Assembly (NCBI GenBank): GCA_905250125.1
Contig: CAJNOL010000400.1
Span: 62,001-126,000, forward strand
Direction of reading: 5' to 3'
Source: Rotaria sordida
Lineage: Eukaryota; Rotifera; Eurotatoria; Philodinida; Philodinidae
DNA: 64,000 bases
A program made the translations under genes and the position numbers. Shown in pieces: positions 36,623-48,773 of this stretch. Under the pieces are notes generated by a model. The model worked only from the letters and a program-made list of their open reading frames with translations, made no database searches and was not told the DNA's origin. Every line of letters starts with the position of its first letter. Positions within the stretch are counted from its first letter, which is position 1.

Positions 36623-36753
36623 TTGGACACTCGATTCATCGCTGACAAAAATGCTACGTTCCAGCGGAAAAATGGCAATAACGTCAAAAATGGTCGACTA
36701 CTAAACACTGCGCACTACAAAAATGAATTGTAGTATTAATTTTATACGTATCT

Positions 36754-37400
36754 GTTAACTCATAGCTTCTAACTACAGAAACAATGAAAATCAATCAGAA
36801 AAATGCACAAAACTCTAAGAAAAAATGTATAAGGGAAAATGGAATAATTTCATAAGCATTAGAAAAATGACGTCTACTATTACTTTTATACAAATATGTT
36901 CACTCATAGCTTCTACGTGCCTGAAAATGAAAATCAATAAGAAAGATGAATAATACAATAAGAAAAATGTACAAAGAAAAATTGACTAATTTCATAAGCA
37001 TTAGAAAAAAACATGTCTATTATTACGTGTATACGTATATATTGACTCATAGGTTCTAAGTGCAGGAATACGAAAATCGATAAGAAAAATGAATAATACT
37101 ATAAGAAAAATGTACAAAGAAAAATGAACTAATTTCATAAGCATTAGAAAAATCATGTCTACTGTTACTCGTATACGTATATGTTGACTCATAGGTTCTA
37201 AGTGGAAGGATAATGATAATCAATAAGAAAAATGAATAATACTAAAAGAAAAATGTATAAGGAAAAATGGAGTAATTCGATAGGCATTAGAGAAATGATG
37301 TTGGGTATTGCTTTTATACGAATATGTTCAGTCATAGCTTCTACGTGCGAGGGTTTGCCAACGATTCGATAGGTATGAAAAATGTTAATTTTCACCGGAG
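36754..37400 (+). repeat. ~143-bp tandem repeat, about 4.5 copies
   Basis: Units start near 36754, 36898, 37042 and 37184 with TTSACTCATAGSTTCTA and share AATAAGAAAAATGAATAATA and TTCATAAGCATTAGAAAAA. A fifth partial unit starts near 37327. Divergence between units is modest. No ORF. Confidence 0.8.
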
Positions 37401-38305
37401 TTTTGACGTCCAAGTGAAAAATGCTTCTCTAAATAAAGTCACAACACCAAAAATTTATCGAATAGTTAAAACTGCAATTTATATAGTACTAAAAAAAGCT
37501 ATAGAAAAAATGACATCGACCAATGGAAATTGATTTCACCTATATAAAAACTTTCAAGGTAACTATTTTTTTACAAAGACACTTATTCATCGAAAAAATA
37601 AAAATTTACAGTAAAAATGATATCGAAAAATGAAAAAATAATTTCTCTATAAGAAAAATTCTTCGATACTGTGTTGTATCTCTATATTTAGATATAGATA
37701 TAGTTATCTAGCGAAAAATGAATAGAATAGTGAGATACGAATGAAATGTGTACACATATTCTTATATGTATATGACGGACGTCCTATATAAACAGAATGG
37801 AAAGAAGATTCATTTTTTTGAACCGGATGGTTTTTTCCGCTTGAAAATGAGCATTTATCTCACCGATCGATTTGTTGTCCACTACTGTAAAAATCAGTGT
37901 AATAAATGTGCATAGAACGTATTTTTTCTTTCTGTTTGTATCTATGCACAATGTGTATTTACCTGTAATAATAGAGAACAGGCACACATCTATCATCCCA
38001 GTGTCATTTTCGCACTTTGCATGCTTAAAAAAGCCTTCTAACGTCCGTAAAATATTATCATGATTAAAAAGAGTCGTTTTCAATAGCACTGACCAATTTA
38101 TTTGCATTTTTTGTCGTGTTTTAGTCACTCGATTATTCTGATATCCGTTGAACAAAATCGATCTATATAGATACGAATGAACCTTTATTGAAATAGATGT
38201 CTCCGGCTCCGTAGCGAGATAAGTTTGAAAGAAATTATTGATACAGTGATCTGAAAGAAAAAAAATTCGGCCAATAATAAAGTCAGACACGAATATTTAC
38301 GTTCT
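37401..38305. other. Intergenic, nothing recognised
   Basis: AT-rich. A 168-codon minus frame at 37784-38290 has no motif or codon bias. Confidence 0.35.
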
Positions 38306-38313
38306 CTACAAGA

Positions 38314-39406
38314 GAAGGTTGCAACTCGTTACGTATTTTTTGTAGGGCTTTCGTAAAGAATGGCCGATACGAAATCCCTGATTTAGTCAATTACAGAGGT
38401 TTCATAACCAAAAATCAGGACTATCGTAACGAATTTTACAGGGTGATCGTAACCGATGTTTTGATATGTACCATTTTATACCATCAACACCTCAATTGCA
38501 GCGGTTACATAATGAATTTTACAGCGTTGTGGCAACTGCTTACACAGGGTAATCGTACTATACTTTACCCAAAAATATGAGTGGCAATACAGAGCTATCG
38601 TAACCATTATTTACGGAACTATCACACTGTAAAAATAGTGTATGGATAGTTGTAGTTAGAGGGTTCACGTAACAAACAAATCAGGCTTTTTCACAAAAAG
38701 AATGTTGATATATATTTATTAAAAAATCCTTTATATTAGGAGACACTTTGTTCTTTTCTATGCTCAAATAGATAAATATGTATTCATTTTCGAAGGACAT
38801 ATTAGCTAGTGTTCATTTTCTTTCTTTTCTCGTTTTAATGTATTATTCAATACATGTCTCATTGCCTGTGCACTAGTCAAAAAAGATCATTTTCTATATT
38901 ACTTTTTTTCTATAATTTCTTTGTTAAGTAAAGTAAGTTAAATAAGTTGAAGGCCTCAGTGTGTTCAACAAGTCTTCTTATACAGAGACAAGACGACTTG
39001 TTATGACATCTCTGATTTTTCGTTATGATGACTCTGCATATCTAACCCAAACACACTCTACTTTTATGGTACGACAGCCCTGATTTGATACTCTTACGTT
39101 CTTTGAAATATACCGTGAGAAATTCTATTTTAACTGTTACGATAGATCTGTACATTTCGTTACGAAACCCACGTAATTTCTTTACGTAAATGAAGCTTGG
39201 CTAACAAATACTTCATTAGGAAATCTCTGCTGCTTCGTTGCGAAAACTCTGCAATTGTTACGAACTCCCTGTAAAATTTGTTACGATTACTCTGTAAAAT
39301 TCGTTACGACATCCCTGTTTTTTCGGCTACCACTATTTTCTGTGTTATGAAAGCCCTGCTTTTTTCGTTACGATAATCCTCCACGTAACGAGTTGCAACC
39401 CGCCCC
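38314..39406. mobile_element. 1.1-kb TIR transposon-like element with 8-bp TSD
   Basis: GGTTGCAACTCGTTACGT lies near the left end and its reverse complement near the right end. Identical TCTACAAG copies flank the element at 38306-38313 and 39407-39414. Both halves are built of inverted, degenerate subterminal motifs of the type CGTAACGAATTTTACAGGG (left) and CCCTGTAAAATTCGTTACG-like (right). No transposase frame, so non-autonomous. Its superfamily is uncertain; an 8-bp duplication fits hAT or P. Confidence 0.82.
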
Positions 39407-39414
39407 TCTACAAG

Positions 39415-40617
39415 ATACTCTAAAAGTCACTGCAGTTTTTTCTTGTTTTCATCTGTAATCTTTACTTGACACAATCACAAAGTTCTTTTGCAAAGCGTTT
39501 TCTACAAGGAATGTTCATAGAAATTTAATAAAAGACTTAGTTGAATTCGTTTTCTTATTTCCAGTGTATATATTCAAGTTTTCCAGAAAATTTGACATTG
39601 CATTCATATCTTTGGCATTCTACCTTTTGCATAAAGCTGAAGAGAAGAATATGGGAATGGTTAGGTTCCCAGGACGAGCATTACGACAGTCGTACACGAT
39701 CGTATACGATCATATTTCGTCGCATTACTTGACGCCAGAATTATGACCGCGAATCGTCGTGTCGTATACAACGTCTATATGACCACTGTAAACAATCGTA
39801 CACGGTCGTATACAATGTCGGTTGCTATCTTATTTCACAAGAGCTTTTCGTACCTCCCCCTCATCCTCTCTCTCTCTCACTCCTCAAGCACAATGAATAC
39901 GAGCTATTTCTATAAAAATAGACACAAGTATATTTTTAATCCATTGATATTTGCGTTTCTATAAGCTGTTGAATCAAACCTAAATAGAAATAAAAATAAT
40001 AATTTTATTTTAATTTGATATCTGTATTTCGATAAGCGGTTGGACCAAACCTAAATAAAAAAGTAAATAAATTAAACTCTTTGACTATCAGTTATGATGT
40101 TCACTCACTAGATTTGAATTATTATCTTTTGGTGCATATCTGAAAAAGATACTAAAAGTTAGAAGACTACTTCTAACATCTCGACTGGGTGGAATTTAAG
40201 CACAATAAAAAGATTCATGAAAATGTAGACTAGTTAAGGGTGGGTGTGGATGTGAATTAGAGAATCGATAAGACCTACACTCTCATACCGACACCCACAC
40301 CCGGCCACACTCACACTCGTACCCACTGGAGCTCTGTGGAGCCGCTCTTTCTTAACTCCGATTTCAATTCCGAAAATTTTTTCGCATAAATTGGTGACAG
40401 CTTACCTATGCAGCAATGTCATTTATTTTGTGGATATCTTCCCCTGTTTTTGGGCAGTTTCTGGTTCTCAAAGAGGGTTCGACCAATCCGCATGAATTTC
40501 TTACAATGCATAGAGCGCCTAAAAAAGGGAGATACTTGCTTGAGGAGAAAAAAATTTGAGCCATATTTTTGCGATTTTCTCGAAAAAACTCTGGCTTTAT
40601 AAGGGAATATATCCGGC
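39415..40617. other. Intergenic with short palindromic and G/T-rich patches
   Basis: 39685-39820 is dense in CGTATAC/CGTACAC words (for example GTACACGATCGTATACGATC). About 40236-40330 has GGGTGGGTGTGGATG and, inverted, CACACCCGGCCACACTCACA. No gene supported. Confidence 0.4.
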
Positions 40618-40717
40618 NNNNNNNNNNNNNNNNNNNNNNNNNNNNNNNNNNNNNNNNNNNNNNNNNNNNNNNNNNNNNNNNNNNNNNNNNNNNNNNNNNN
40701 NNNNNNNNNNNNNNNNN
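40618..40717. other. Assembly gap (100 N)
   Basis: Exactly 100 N, the conventional size for a scaffold gap of unknown length. The true distance across it is unknown. Confidence 0.99.
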
Positions 40718-40993
40718 TTTTGGTGATCAAAACAAAATGCCAACCCGATATATGAGAATGCATGAAAGGAGAAAGAGATAAAGTTATAACTGCGAAGTAG
40801 CCAAAATGTCAAATTGCACAGACGAAAATGTAACCATACATCAATATATAAGTTGTATATCACAATTAATATACAATGTATTTTATTGATGATGAATGCG
40901 AATGCAAAGATATAATGAAAAAAGAAAACTTGTGAAAATACATAAACTTTAGAAGAAGATTTAGTTTGGTGAAGTACCATTGGAAAAACTGTA

Positions 40994-43900
40994 TTATGAT
41001 TGGCTTTGATCGGTTTTGTCAGAATGTCTATCGGCGTTGTCTTCCGTAGTTTCCAACGTTCCAGTAGCAACTGCATCGTTAGTTTCTATAATAAACAAAT
41101 ATACAACAATTCAAATAACAGCAAAATTCTAGCAGAGACTTCGAAAACCATTTTCTTATTCTAAACATCTATTCTTCTTTGAAAAACTGTTTTAAATATG
41201 ATCTTGCTAAGCTGAATGATCGATATTCTCAAATTTGCCAGATAAAGAGATCTCACAATTACCATTTAGCAAAATTGAGAATAAATTAGAGTGTTGCTTT
41301 AGAATGAAGCTAGCGCGAATTTGTCGAACGCTAATGTTCAGTTTTTTAGGTGAAAAACGAGAATACTTTGTTGAGAATTGACTGAAACATACCTGTCTGT
41401 TCAACATTATGCGGTTCGCCTTCATTGGATTCGATTTTTTCAGGCTTAACTTCGTCGCGTATGTCATTTTCTGGTTGGTTAGCATCCAATTTATGATGTG
41501 TAACCGCTTTTCCATGTGTGACGACGTGACTATGTGTTGTTGTTTTTCCGTATGTGGTTGAATGACCATGACTATCCTTATGTGGTTCATGGGCATCAGA
41601 TTTGCGTCGTGGGCTATGCGCAGCAGCTTTTCCGTGTTTGTTCGCATGATCATGAGTATTGTCTTTTGGTTCATGAGCATTAGAATTGCGACGCGGACTA
41701 TGTGTACCAGTTTTTCCATGTGTGTCTGATTGACCATGGGTATCCTGATGTGATTCATGAGCATTGGAATTGCGACGAGAACTATGCGTAGCAGCTTTTC
41801 CATGCGTGTTCGTCTGTTCATGAGCATTGGAATTTCGACGCGGACTAGGTGCACTAGCTTTTCCATGTATATTTGATTGACCATGAGCATCCTGATGTGA
41901 TTCATGAGCATCGGATTTGCGTCGTGGGCTATGCGTCGCAGCTTTTCCGTGTTTATTCGCATGGTCATGAGTATCGTCTTTTGGTTCATGAGCATTAGAA
42001 TTGCGACGCGGAGTATGTGTACCAGCTTTTCCATGTGTGTCTGATTGACCATGGGTATCCTGATGTGATTCATGAGCATTGGAATTGCGACGAGGACTAT
42101 GCGTAGCAGCTTTTCCATGCGTGTTCGCATGTTCATGAGCATTAGAATTTCGACGCGGACTGTGCCCACCAGCTTTTCCATGTGTGTTCGTGTGACTATG
42201 TATTGTTGTTTTTCCGTGTGTATCCTGTTGTAATTCATCAGCATTAGATTTACGTCGAGGACTTCGATTAACAGCTTTGACATGCGTTGCTGTTTTTCCG
42301 TGCGAATCCGTATGTGTGTGTGCTTTAGAAGGAGAATGGATGTTCGTTGTAGTCGCAGCTTCAGAAAGTTTAGCTGACTCGTTTGCATGGTCATCAGCAG
42401 TTGCTATATAAAAGAACTGGCATATTATGCTTGAGCTACCCCATAGGATTCTAGGATTTGTTTGTAAATACTATTTTCATTTTTTTCAAACGATTAAAAG
42501 ATATTGAGTTCATATTTTGACTGCTGATAGAGAGCTATTAGATTATCTATGAAGTAAAATATTTAATAAAACGTACTGCGTAGCACGTTTACAAGATTGG
42601 CGCATGCGTTTCTTCGAGACAGAGTGCGTTTCACAGTATTTTTACTTAGATGAAACGCGTTTTGCTGCCTTGAATTTTCAAAACGATATGAAACGCTTCT
42701 TTTTGAGATTACGTTTCGAAGCATTTCCGAAATGAAAAGCTATTAAACCCATTAAGTCGACAAGAAGAGCATGGTACACAGCCATAATTCGAAGAAAACG
42801 CGAAACAGGTTCTTTTAAAATGCATTTTGAATTGTTTACACTTCGAATGATGCAAAACTGATCTCCTTTGTTAGAGCATCTCACACCAATTCATCTTCGA
42901 AAAGCATGTGAGTTAAGAAAAGTCAACTCAGATATTATTTTAGAAATTATGCGAGATGATTTTACAAATAGTTGACCGATCGCATTGTTTTTAATCCTCA
43001 AGATGGCGGTCCAAGCCATCTTTAGTCAAGATCAGAATCAAATTCTTCTAAAACTTACGCGAATTACGTTGTTTTCTAAGGCTGTTTTGAAGTTAGGCTA
43101 GTATTGAACATTAGAGTGTATCTATAATTATCTTCTGTTAGAAAACTCATTTCACTACGTTTTCATGCAAAGAAAACGTGTTTCGTAGCATTGAATCAAA
43201 AATTCTGTTAAATATTGAAGAATTTGAAGAAATTCAGTAGAGACTGATGCAAAAATAATCCGTAGGACAGGTTAACGTTGTTGTGTGAAAAAAAGTATCT
43301 TTGCGCAATTTACAATGTATAATAATAATCATTGTGAATTTATGTATGGACTGCCTTATAGTGACTGATTAAATACTCTCCGAAACACGACTAGAATATC
43401 ACTTTCGTTCGTATACTATCGATGTCTGTAAGTGCGGCTTGTTGTTAAAAGAGGTTCGAATTACAGAAAAAATATTCTTGTAATTATGAATGCACTTGTA
43501 TTTAGTGATCATGGATTTACATTTACAAAAAGTCATTAAATCCAACAGAACTTTTGCAAATTTTGCAAAGTTAAGATTTAAATTTTTTTGAATTTAAATT
43601 TACAAAATTTTATCTTTTTAGAATTTTTAATCCAATTATATGAAATTAAATTCATTTTAATTGGGTATTTAAACTTTAAAAAAATAAAATTTTACAAATT
43701 TAAATTTCTAAAAGTTCAATTTAAGGTAAATTGACTGGAAAATGACACTCACTTGGATAGAAGCAACAAAAAGAATATCATTTTTCATAATTTATTCAGA
43801 CATGAAACAAAATTTATTCGAATCATAAATTTGTATGAGATATGTAAATAAGAATAGAATGAACACTTATATCATTCGACTATTTTAGTTGAACGGTTTG

Positions 43901-44749
43901 TGTGGATGTCTTCTACTCTTATGTTCTTGTGTTCGAATCCACCTCTTAAATTTATCAAAACTAATATAAGTTAACTCTATAACTCTATGAACTAATGTAA
44001 ATGAGTATATAGATCGCATCTGCAAGTTGAGTTCTGCGAAGTACTTGATGGTTTTTTTTTCTGTCTTCCAAAGTATGCGATACTGCAGATTCAGAAATAC
44101 TACGAAATGCTTTTAAGAAACAATCGTTCCACAACGTTTATTTTAGCAGATGCGGAACGCGTTTTTTTTTTCGCAGAAATTTACGCCATGGGTAGCACTA
44201 TCTCCAAATGATTCGTCCGTCTATTCAGATTTGATCAAAATATGAGCTATTCTACACGCAGAATTTTAATAATTGTTATTTGAAAAAGTTTTTTTTTACA
44301 CAATCTCTGATGAAGTTCTAATGCAAATCTCATGTGAGGACATGTTACTAAAAAAAGAAAAGTATAAGGCTAAAAGGATCCGAATAATCGATGCACTCAA
44401 CTGAATAGGTGCAAATTGTGAATAAATTCTTTTTGTTATCTCATTTGAAGAACCAATAAATGAGAATAAAGAACCTGTATTCAACCAGGATTATTTCTCA
44501 AGGAGCAGTATGTGCAAGCGGGAGTCCTCGTAGTCCGAATTCGCTATCTAGCCTAGAATCTGTACCTGGATGAGCAATTTTCACATGTGCGTCAACATGA
44601 GCATGTTTTTCTGCATCTGACTTGCGACGTGTATTGGTGTGTTTGTGAGCTTCTGTTGTTTGATGTGTATCGTTGATTGTTCCATTATTTCTAGTCAAAT
44701 CCTTAGCCTTATCAGATGATTTGTCATGGGTAGAGGTTGTTGAAGACAT
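40994..44749 (-). CDS. His/Ser/Arg-rich repeat protein, intrinsically disordered (428 aa)
   Basis: Exons 44566-44749, 41393-42403 and 40994-41085 (complement) join, both in phase 1, to give 428 aa. I do not recognise the family. Exon 1 starts MSSTTSTHDKSSDKAKDLTR and already carries TRRKSDAEKHAH. Exon 2 is built of modules of the form THGKAATHSPRRNSNAHE: nine (S/T/P)(P/S)RR(N/K)S(N/D)A(H/D)E motifs separated by SHQDTHGQSDTHGK- or PKDDTHDHANKHGK-type spacers. A 315-bp (105-codon) higher-order duplication runs from about 41580 to 42205. The last exon is acidic. The protein has almost no hydrophobic residues, no signal peptide and no membrane segment. The (S/T)PRR words resemble DNA-binding or kinase-target SPKK motifs, and the dense His could bind metals. 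A stress-related disordered protein is only a guess. The 2.2-kb first intron could hide another exon. Confidence 0.72.
43575..43735. repeat. AT-only inverted repeat
   Basis: GAATTTAAATTTACAAAATT (about 43589-43608) is matched in reverse complement around 43675-43715, with further pairing on both sides, giving a hairpin about 160 bp long of almost pure A/T. It lies in the first intron of the repeat-protein gene. Confidence 0.6.
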
Positions 44750-44935
44750 TGTATTGTTTGCAATCTATTTGAATAAAGTAACGATTGAAGTTTGAATGAT
44801 GGCTTTTTATACGACAAAAAGCACGTGATTGTTGTTGACGAGAATAAATGAATTGCTTCTCAAGGACTCACACAACTTCTTCTAGATGATGTTTTGCGTC
44901 GCAACGGTAAATTGCGCGAGTTTTTTTTGGCAGAA

Positions 44936-45045
44936 GGAAGATGAAGAAGAAGAGGAACGAGCAAAAGAAGAAGAAGGAGAACGAACAAAAGGTGAAGAAG
45001 AAAAAGAAGAAGAAGAAAAACGAACGAACAAAAGAAGAAAAAGTC
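44936..45045 (+). repeat. GAA-type polypurine tract
   Basis: About 110 bases that are almost pure purine on the plus strand (GAAGAAGAAGAGGAACGAGC-like), located 190-300 bp upstream of the repeat-protein ATG. The ORFs here are low-complexity artefacts. Confidence 0.7.
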
Positions 45046-45619
45046 GACATGCAAATCGTCTTGCATTACTTATTTAATCTAAATTACTATATTTTATTCT
45101 CGAATGTTCGGGCATTGACATAACAGTTGAAGACAAATAATTGTTTATACTTTAGGATCGCTATTACTGTTCAATGTAGAGCTACGATAGTCTACACTTG
45201 TTAATTATTGCACCTTTTAGAAGCGTCTTTACGTGGAATAGTTGACGCATACGTCCTACATTCAGAGAATTGATTGTCAAGCAGTCACATTCTCAACCGA
45301 TACAGAAAAGAAAAAAATACTATATGAACGAAGTGATGAAAGAGAAGGAAAACAAGGATTATGTGAGGCAAATATGATCATACACAGTACAAGTCATTGA
45401 TCGCCAATGTTGAAAGTGAGATAGGGTAGAAACGACCGATCTTTTGAACAGTCGAAAAACTCATTTTACAAGAAGAAACATGTATCATTCTCTATATATG
45501 CTGCATATCACAGATATTAACACATACGGTACAATATGATTAAGATCATCTATTAATGCTCAAAAATGTGCGATGTCATAATACGATATCAGAACGAACG
45601 TCATTTCATAATCTTGAGA

Positions 45620-45725
45620 ATGTGGGTGTGTGAGTGTGTGAGTATGGGTAGGTGTCGATGTGGATGTGAGTGTGGGTGTGAGCGAGGTGGGTGTCTGTGT
45701 CGGTGTCAGGGAAACACACCCACAC
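45620..45725 (+). repeat. GT-rich degenerate tract (TGTGGG-like)
   Basis: TGTGGGTGTGTGAGTGTGTG and variants run for about 90 bases, then switch to the complementary CACACCCACACC. It resembles degenerate TGTGGG repeats, the hexamer reported for bdelloid telomeres, but is interstitial here. Confidence 0.55.
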
Positions 45726-46438
45726 CTTACTAACTCTACAATTATGAGAGGCAGAGGAAGGAAAATATTCTCACAACTTCCTTCAGCTGAACATATCAAA
45801 TAGTGCAATAGATTCATCAATCCAAGTGAAATATCTATTAACCTAGTTATATAGTTATAGGGAAGCCTCTGCGTTACTTCTGAGTCAGGTCACTTATTGA
45901 TTTAAAGAAACGATTTATTAATGGAGCAACGTAGCACGAGATATCACATACTTCTCGATAGAGATTTTTAACATTTAATGCTTTTGAATTTCTATTTTCC
46001 TTTATTTTTCCTCGTCAAGTATATATTTTTCGAATTTTTCTCGTCTGAATTTTGAGAGACATATTATAGTGAAGATATGTAAAATATTGATCAAAAGCAT
46101 AGTAAATGTGATAGGAACATTGTATTCCAGTTATTTGTTCAATGCTTCAATGGATAATATGATAGTGATGTGATGATTAAATAAATCAATTTATATTATG
46201 AATTTTTTAACGTTTTTCTTCTCTTTTTTTTGAATGACAATATCGATGAACATGTAGCTTTAGACAACAAGTAATTGATATCAGCATAAAAGCAACAAAG
46301 ACAACATGGCTCAAGCTATTTGAATATCAATGTGAAACAAAGATGAAAAAGCTTAGTGATTACATGAAGTTTGATAATGAAAAGAGTTAAGCAATATAGT
46401 GCTTGATTAAACAAATGTAATTCTGTCTGTTTTTTAAA
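45726..46438. other. 3' flank of channel-like unit 3
   Basis: AT-rich, no coding signal. Probably 3' UTR and polyadenylation region of the minus-strand gene ending at 46439. Confidence 0.35.
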
Positions 46439-48320
46439 TCATGATTGAATAGTAACTCGATGAGAACGAATACGCTTTGTCATCCATCGATAAAGCCACA
46501 TGGCATTCCAGGTAATGAATCGTAAGCCAATCGTAAGACCACCATAGAGGCCAAGTACTGATGTAGCCACGTACAAGAGATTATTGCGTGTGACATATTC
46601 AAAATTGCAATGAGTTGGTGCACATGCAGCAAAATAATCTTCGTATGATACATTATATTTCCATTCTTCGAGAAAGTATTCGTCCAAAAGTGTACCGATT
46701 GAAGTGTTCTTTGGAAAACGTGAAGGTGTTGAGTTGTCTAATGGGGATATATTTATGGGTAATACTGTGGGTGGAATGAAATTAATAGGTGGTGATCCAT
46801 CCATTTGTGTGTAGTATTCAAGATAAGTAAGAATGGTAGAAATGCAACTTGATGAGAAGAAACATTCAAGTGTGGACATGCGGAGTCCATCATAGGGTAA
46901 ACATCCAACTACAAGACCGGGTAAAAAAAGACCTGGTGGACCGATTCGTAGTGGTTCCTGACATGCTCCCGAAATCATACAATTGCAGGTACTATTAGTG
47001 AATACGCGAGGTACACTTCGAATGAGATAACCATCCGATTCGTCACCATATTCCAACAACCAATCAGTATTGAAGGTTGTCGGCAAAAAACTCAAGTGAA
47101 ACATTTCTAGTAGGAAATATTGAAATCGTTGAAATCCATTTTGTATTTGGCGAATTTGGTAGACGATACTTTCGGTTATTTCCAATGAACTTCGAGGCAA
47201 TACAGTTGCGCTTAGCATCGATTGTCGATTGAATTTGTTCAATTCTACATTGGCACTCTTTATTAATTCTTCACACATCCATCTCAAAATTTGAAAATGC
47301 TTGCTGAGAAGAGATCGATCAAGCTGTAGATGGCTGTTTGCAGAGGGTCCATATCCATATAATAGTGTTGTCCATGTTGTATTGATAAATGCACTCGAAC
47401 AGATCTGAACAATGCATCACATGAAAAATCTTAGAAATCAGTAAATTACAGATAATATCATATGCAACAGCACTTAGAGGTCTAAAAAAGCTAAGTTTAA
47501 CATGCTGTCGTTTTATAAAAGATCTTCCTATCTTCAGTAAGTAGCATTATGTGTCGGTATCAGCTAACAATCAAGAGCTCTCTATGTTTGAAAATCATAC
47601 AAACTATAAGTGTATTTTTCTGTGTCTTTGCATATAAATAAGCAGGCTGATCCTATTGGGCAGCGTTGTGGATGTGAACTTATCATCATGAAAAGTTTTC
47701 GCTTTTTCCAGTGGCGCCAAAAATTTTTCCTGCGTCCGGTGTCAAAAAAGTTTTTTATTCTCTCCCAAAAAATACCACAACGGTCTGCTTCCTTCCCTTG
47801 TCCTATGTTGGCTGTCTTAGGTCGGTCCCGTAAATAATGTTTCATATTCCAAGAGAAGCCTCATTCTCATATGATGAACTACTCTCTACTACTGCATAGA
47901 GAAATGGTGCTCATACGCATATGAATATCATCGATCCACATAAATTACCTGGTGAAATTTGAACTTGATAGATATGAAACTACTGAATGATGGAGTAGCC
48001 TTTTGGCAATAACATGAGAGTGTGTCTGGATATGTTTGTTGAAGTTGTTCAAATGTAGAAAGTGAAGGTGACAGTACCGTTTTGGAGACATTGATTACAC
48101 TGAAACCATTTAAAAGGGCAAGTATTGTCACGATTGCACTGAGTAAAACAACATAGATTCGACTTGATGTAAGTGCCACCTCTTCGCGATCTGGTTTTTG
48201 ACTAATGGAACATTCTTTTCTGAACAGATTCATTTTGACCAAATGTTTCTTTGTTTCAATTCTTAGTTTATTCAGTTGATGTAATAGATCTAAGAAAAAA
48301 CAAAAGACAAAACAAATCAT
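46439..48320 (-). CDS. Two-TM DEG/ENaC-like protein, unit 3
   Basis: Exons 47949-48289 (or from ATG 48320) and 46439-47404 (complement) join in phase 0; 445 aa from ATG 48320. TM1 is RIYVVLLSAIVTILALLNGF, followed by SPSLSTFEQLQQTYPDTLSC, the post-TM1 pattern of the family. The extracellular part has Cys blocks (STCNCM, LECFFSSSCIS, CAPTHCNFEY) and several N-glycosylation sites. It ends in YVATSVLGLYGGLTIGLRFI (TM2) and a basic tail. Size, two membrane segments and the Cys-rich ectodomain resemble DEG/ENaC channels, and the GLYGGL-type motif recalls the GxxGLxxG stretch before their TM2. The relationship is distant and inferred. The first 10 codons from ATG 48320 could instead be intron: a TTCTTAG acceptor precedes 48289 in phase 1. 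The stop lies after VTIQS with no donor, unlike units 1 and 2. Confidence 0.72.
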
Positions 48321-48552
48321 TCTATTATGAAAATGTGTCTATCGGAAATAAGATGTATGCGTCGCATGGTTATAATCTCAAATTCGAATCTATCAAGTTT
48401 GGTTCATAGAAAGAGAAATTTTCACGAACTGAATAGCATATTTATTCATATATTCCTTGTGTCCTGAATTATACATAAGAAAAGGAAAATTGTTTTGATA
48501 AAATTATTGTATTGAATTAGATGTAACCACTTAAGTTTTATAAACACGATAG

Positions 48553-48773
48553 TTAAACAGTGTTGAAGCTTATGGTGAGAAAAGTGAATCTCCACTTCCT
48601 GGCGTAGTCATAGATCGTGGCAGACATGTCAACATATTCTTTTAAAAATTTAGACCGCAAACTTTTATATTGTCGAAGCATTTGGAGATCTTGCATCTGG
48701 TCGAAATCCACTAAATCCAAAAGTCTTTTTTCTTTTTCTGAATGTGATATATTATCTCGTGTCCCCGACACTC
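48553..48773 (-). CDS. Probable linker exon between units 2 and 3
   Basis: After the acceptor CTCTTCAG the frame is open for 73 codons, giving a hydrophilic, charged peptide (GTRDNISHSEKEKRLLDLVD ... LRQYKSLRSKFLKEYVDM). Its phase matches the GAA-G/GTAAAT donor at the end of unit 2 (49087), so unit 2 can splice into it in frame. It has no ATG near its start. The exit is unclear: no good phase-1 donor is seen before its stop, so how it connects to unit 3 (48289) is unresolved. Confidence 0.45.

Noticed and set aside
36330..36733. Ala/Arg/Pro-rich ORFs on both strands
   Set aside because: They lie in the GC-rich minisatellite of a MITE with clear TIRs and TSDs.
40419..41076. ORFs running through the N gap
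   Set aside because: The gap length is arbitrary, so frames across it mean nothing.
43880..43945. tRNA-like or SINE promoter (AGTTGAACGG ... GTTCGAATCC)
   Set aside because: Box-like words are present, but no acceptor stem or cloverleaf could be built.
44860..45123. Lys/Glu- or Phe/Leu-rich ORFs
   Set aside because: Translations of a polypurine tract.
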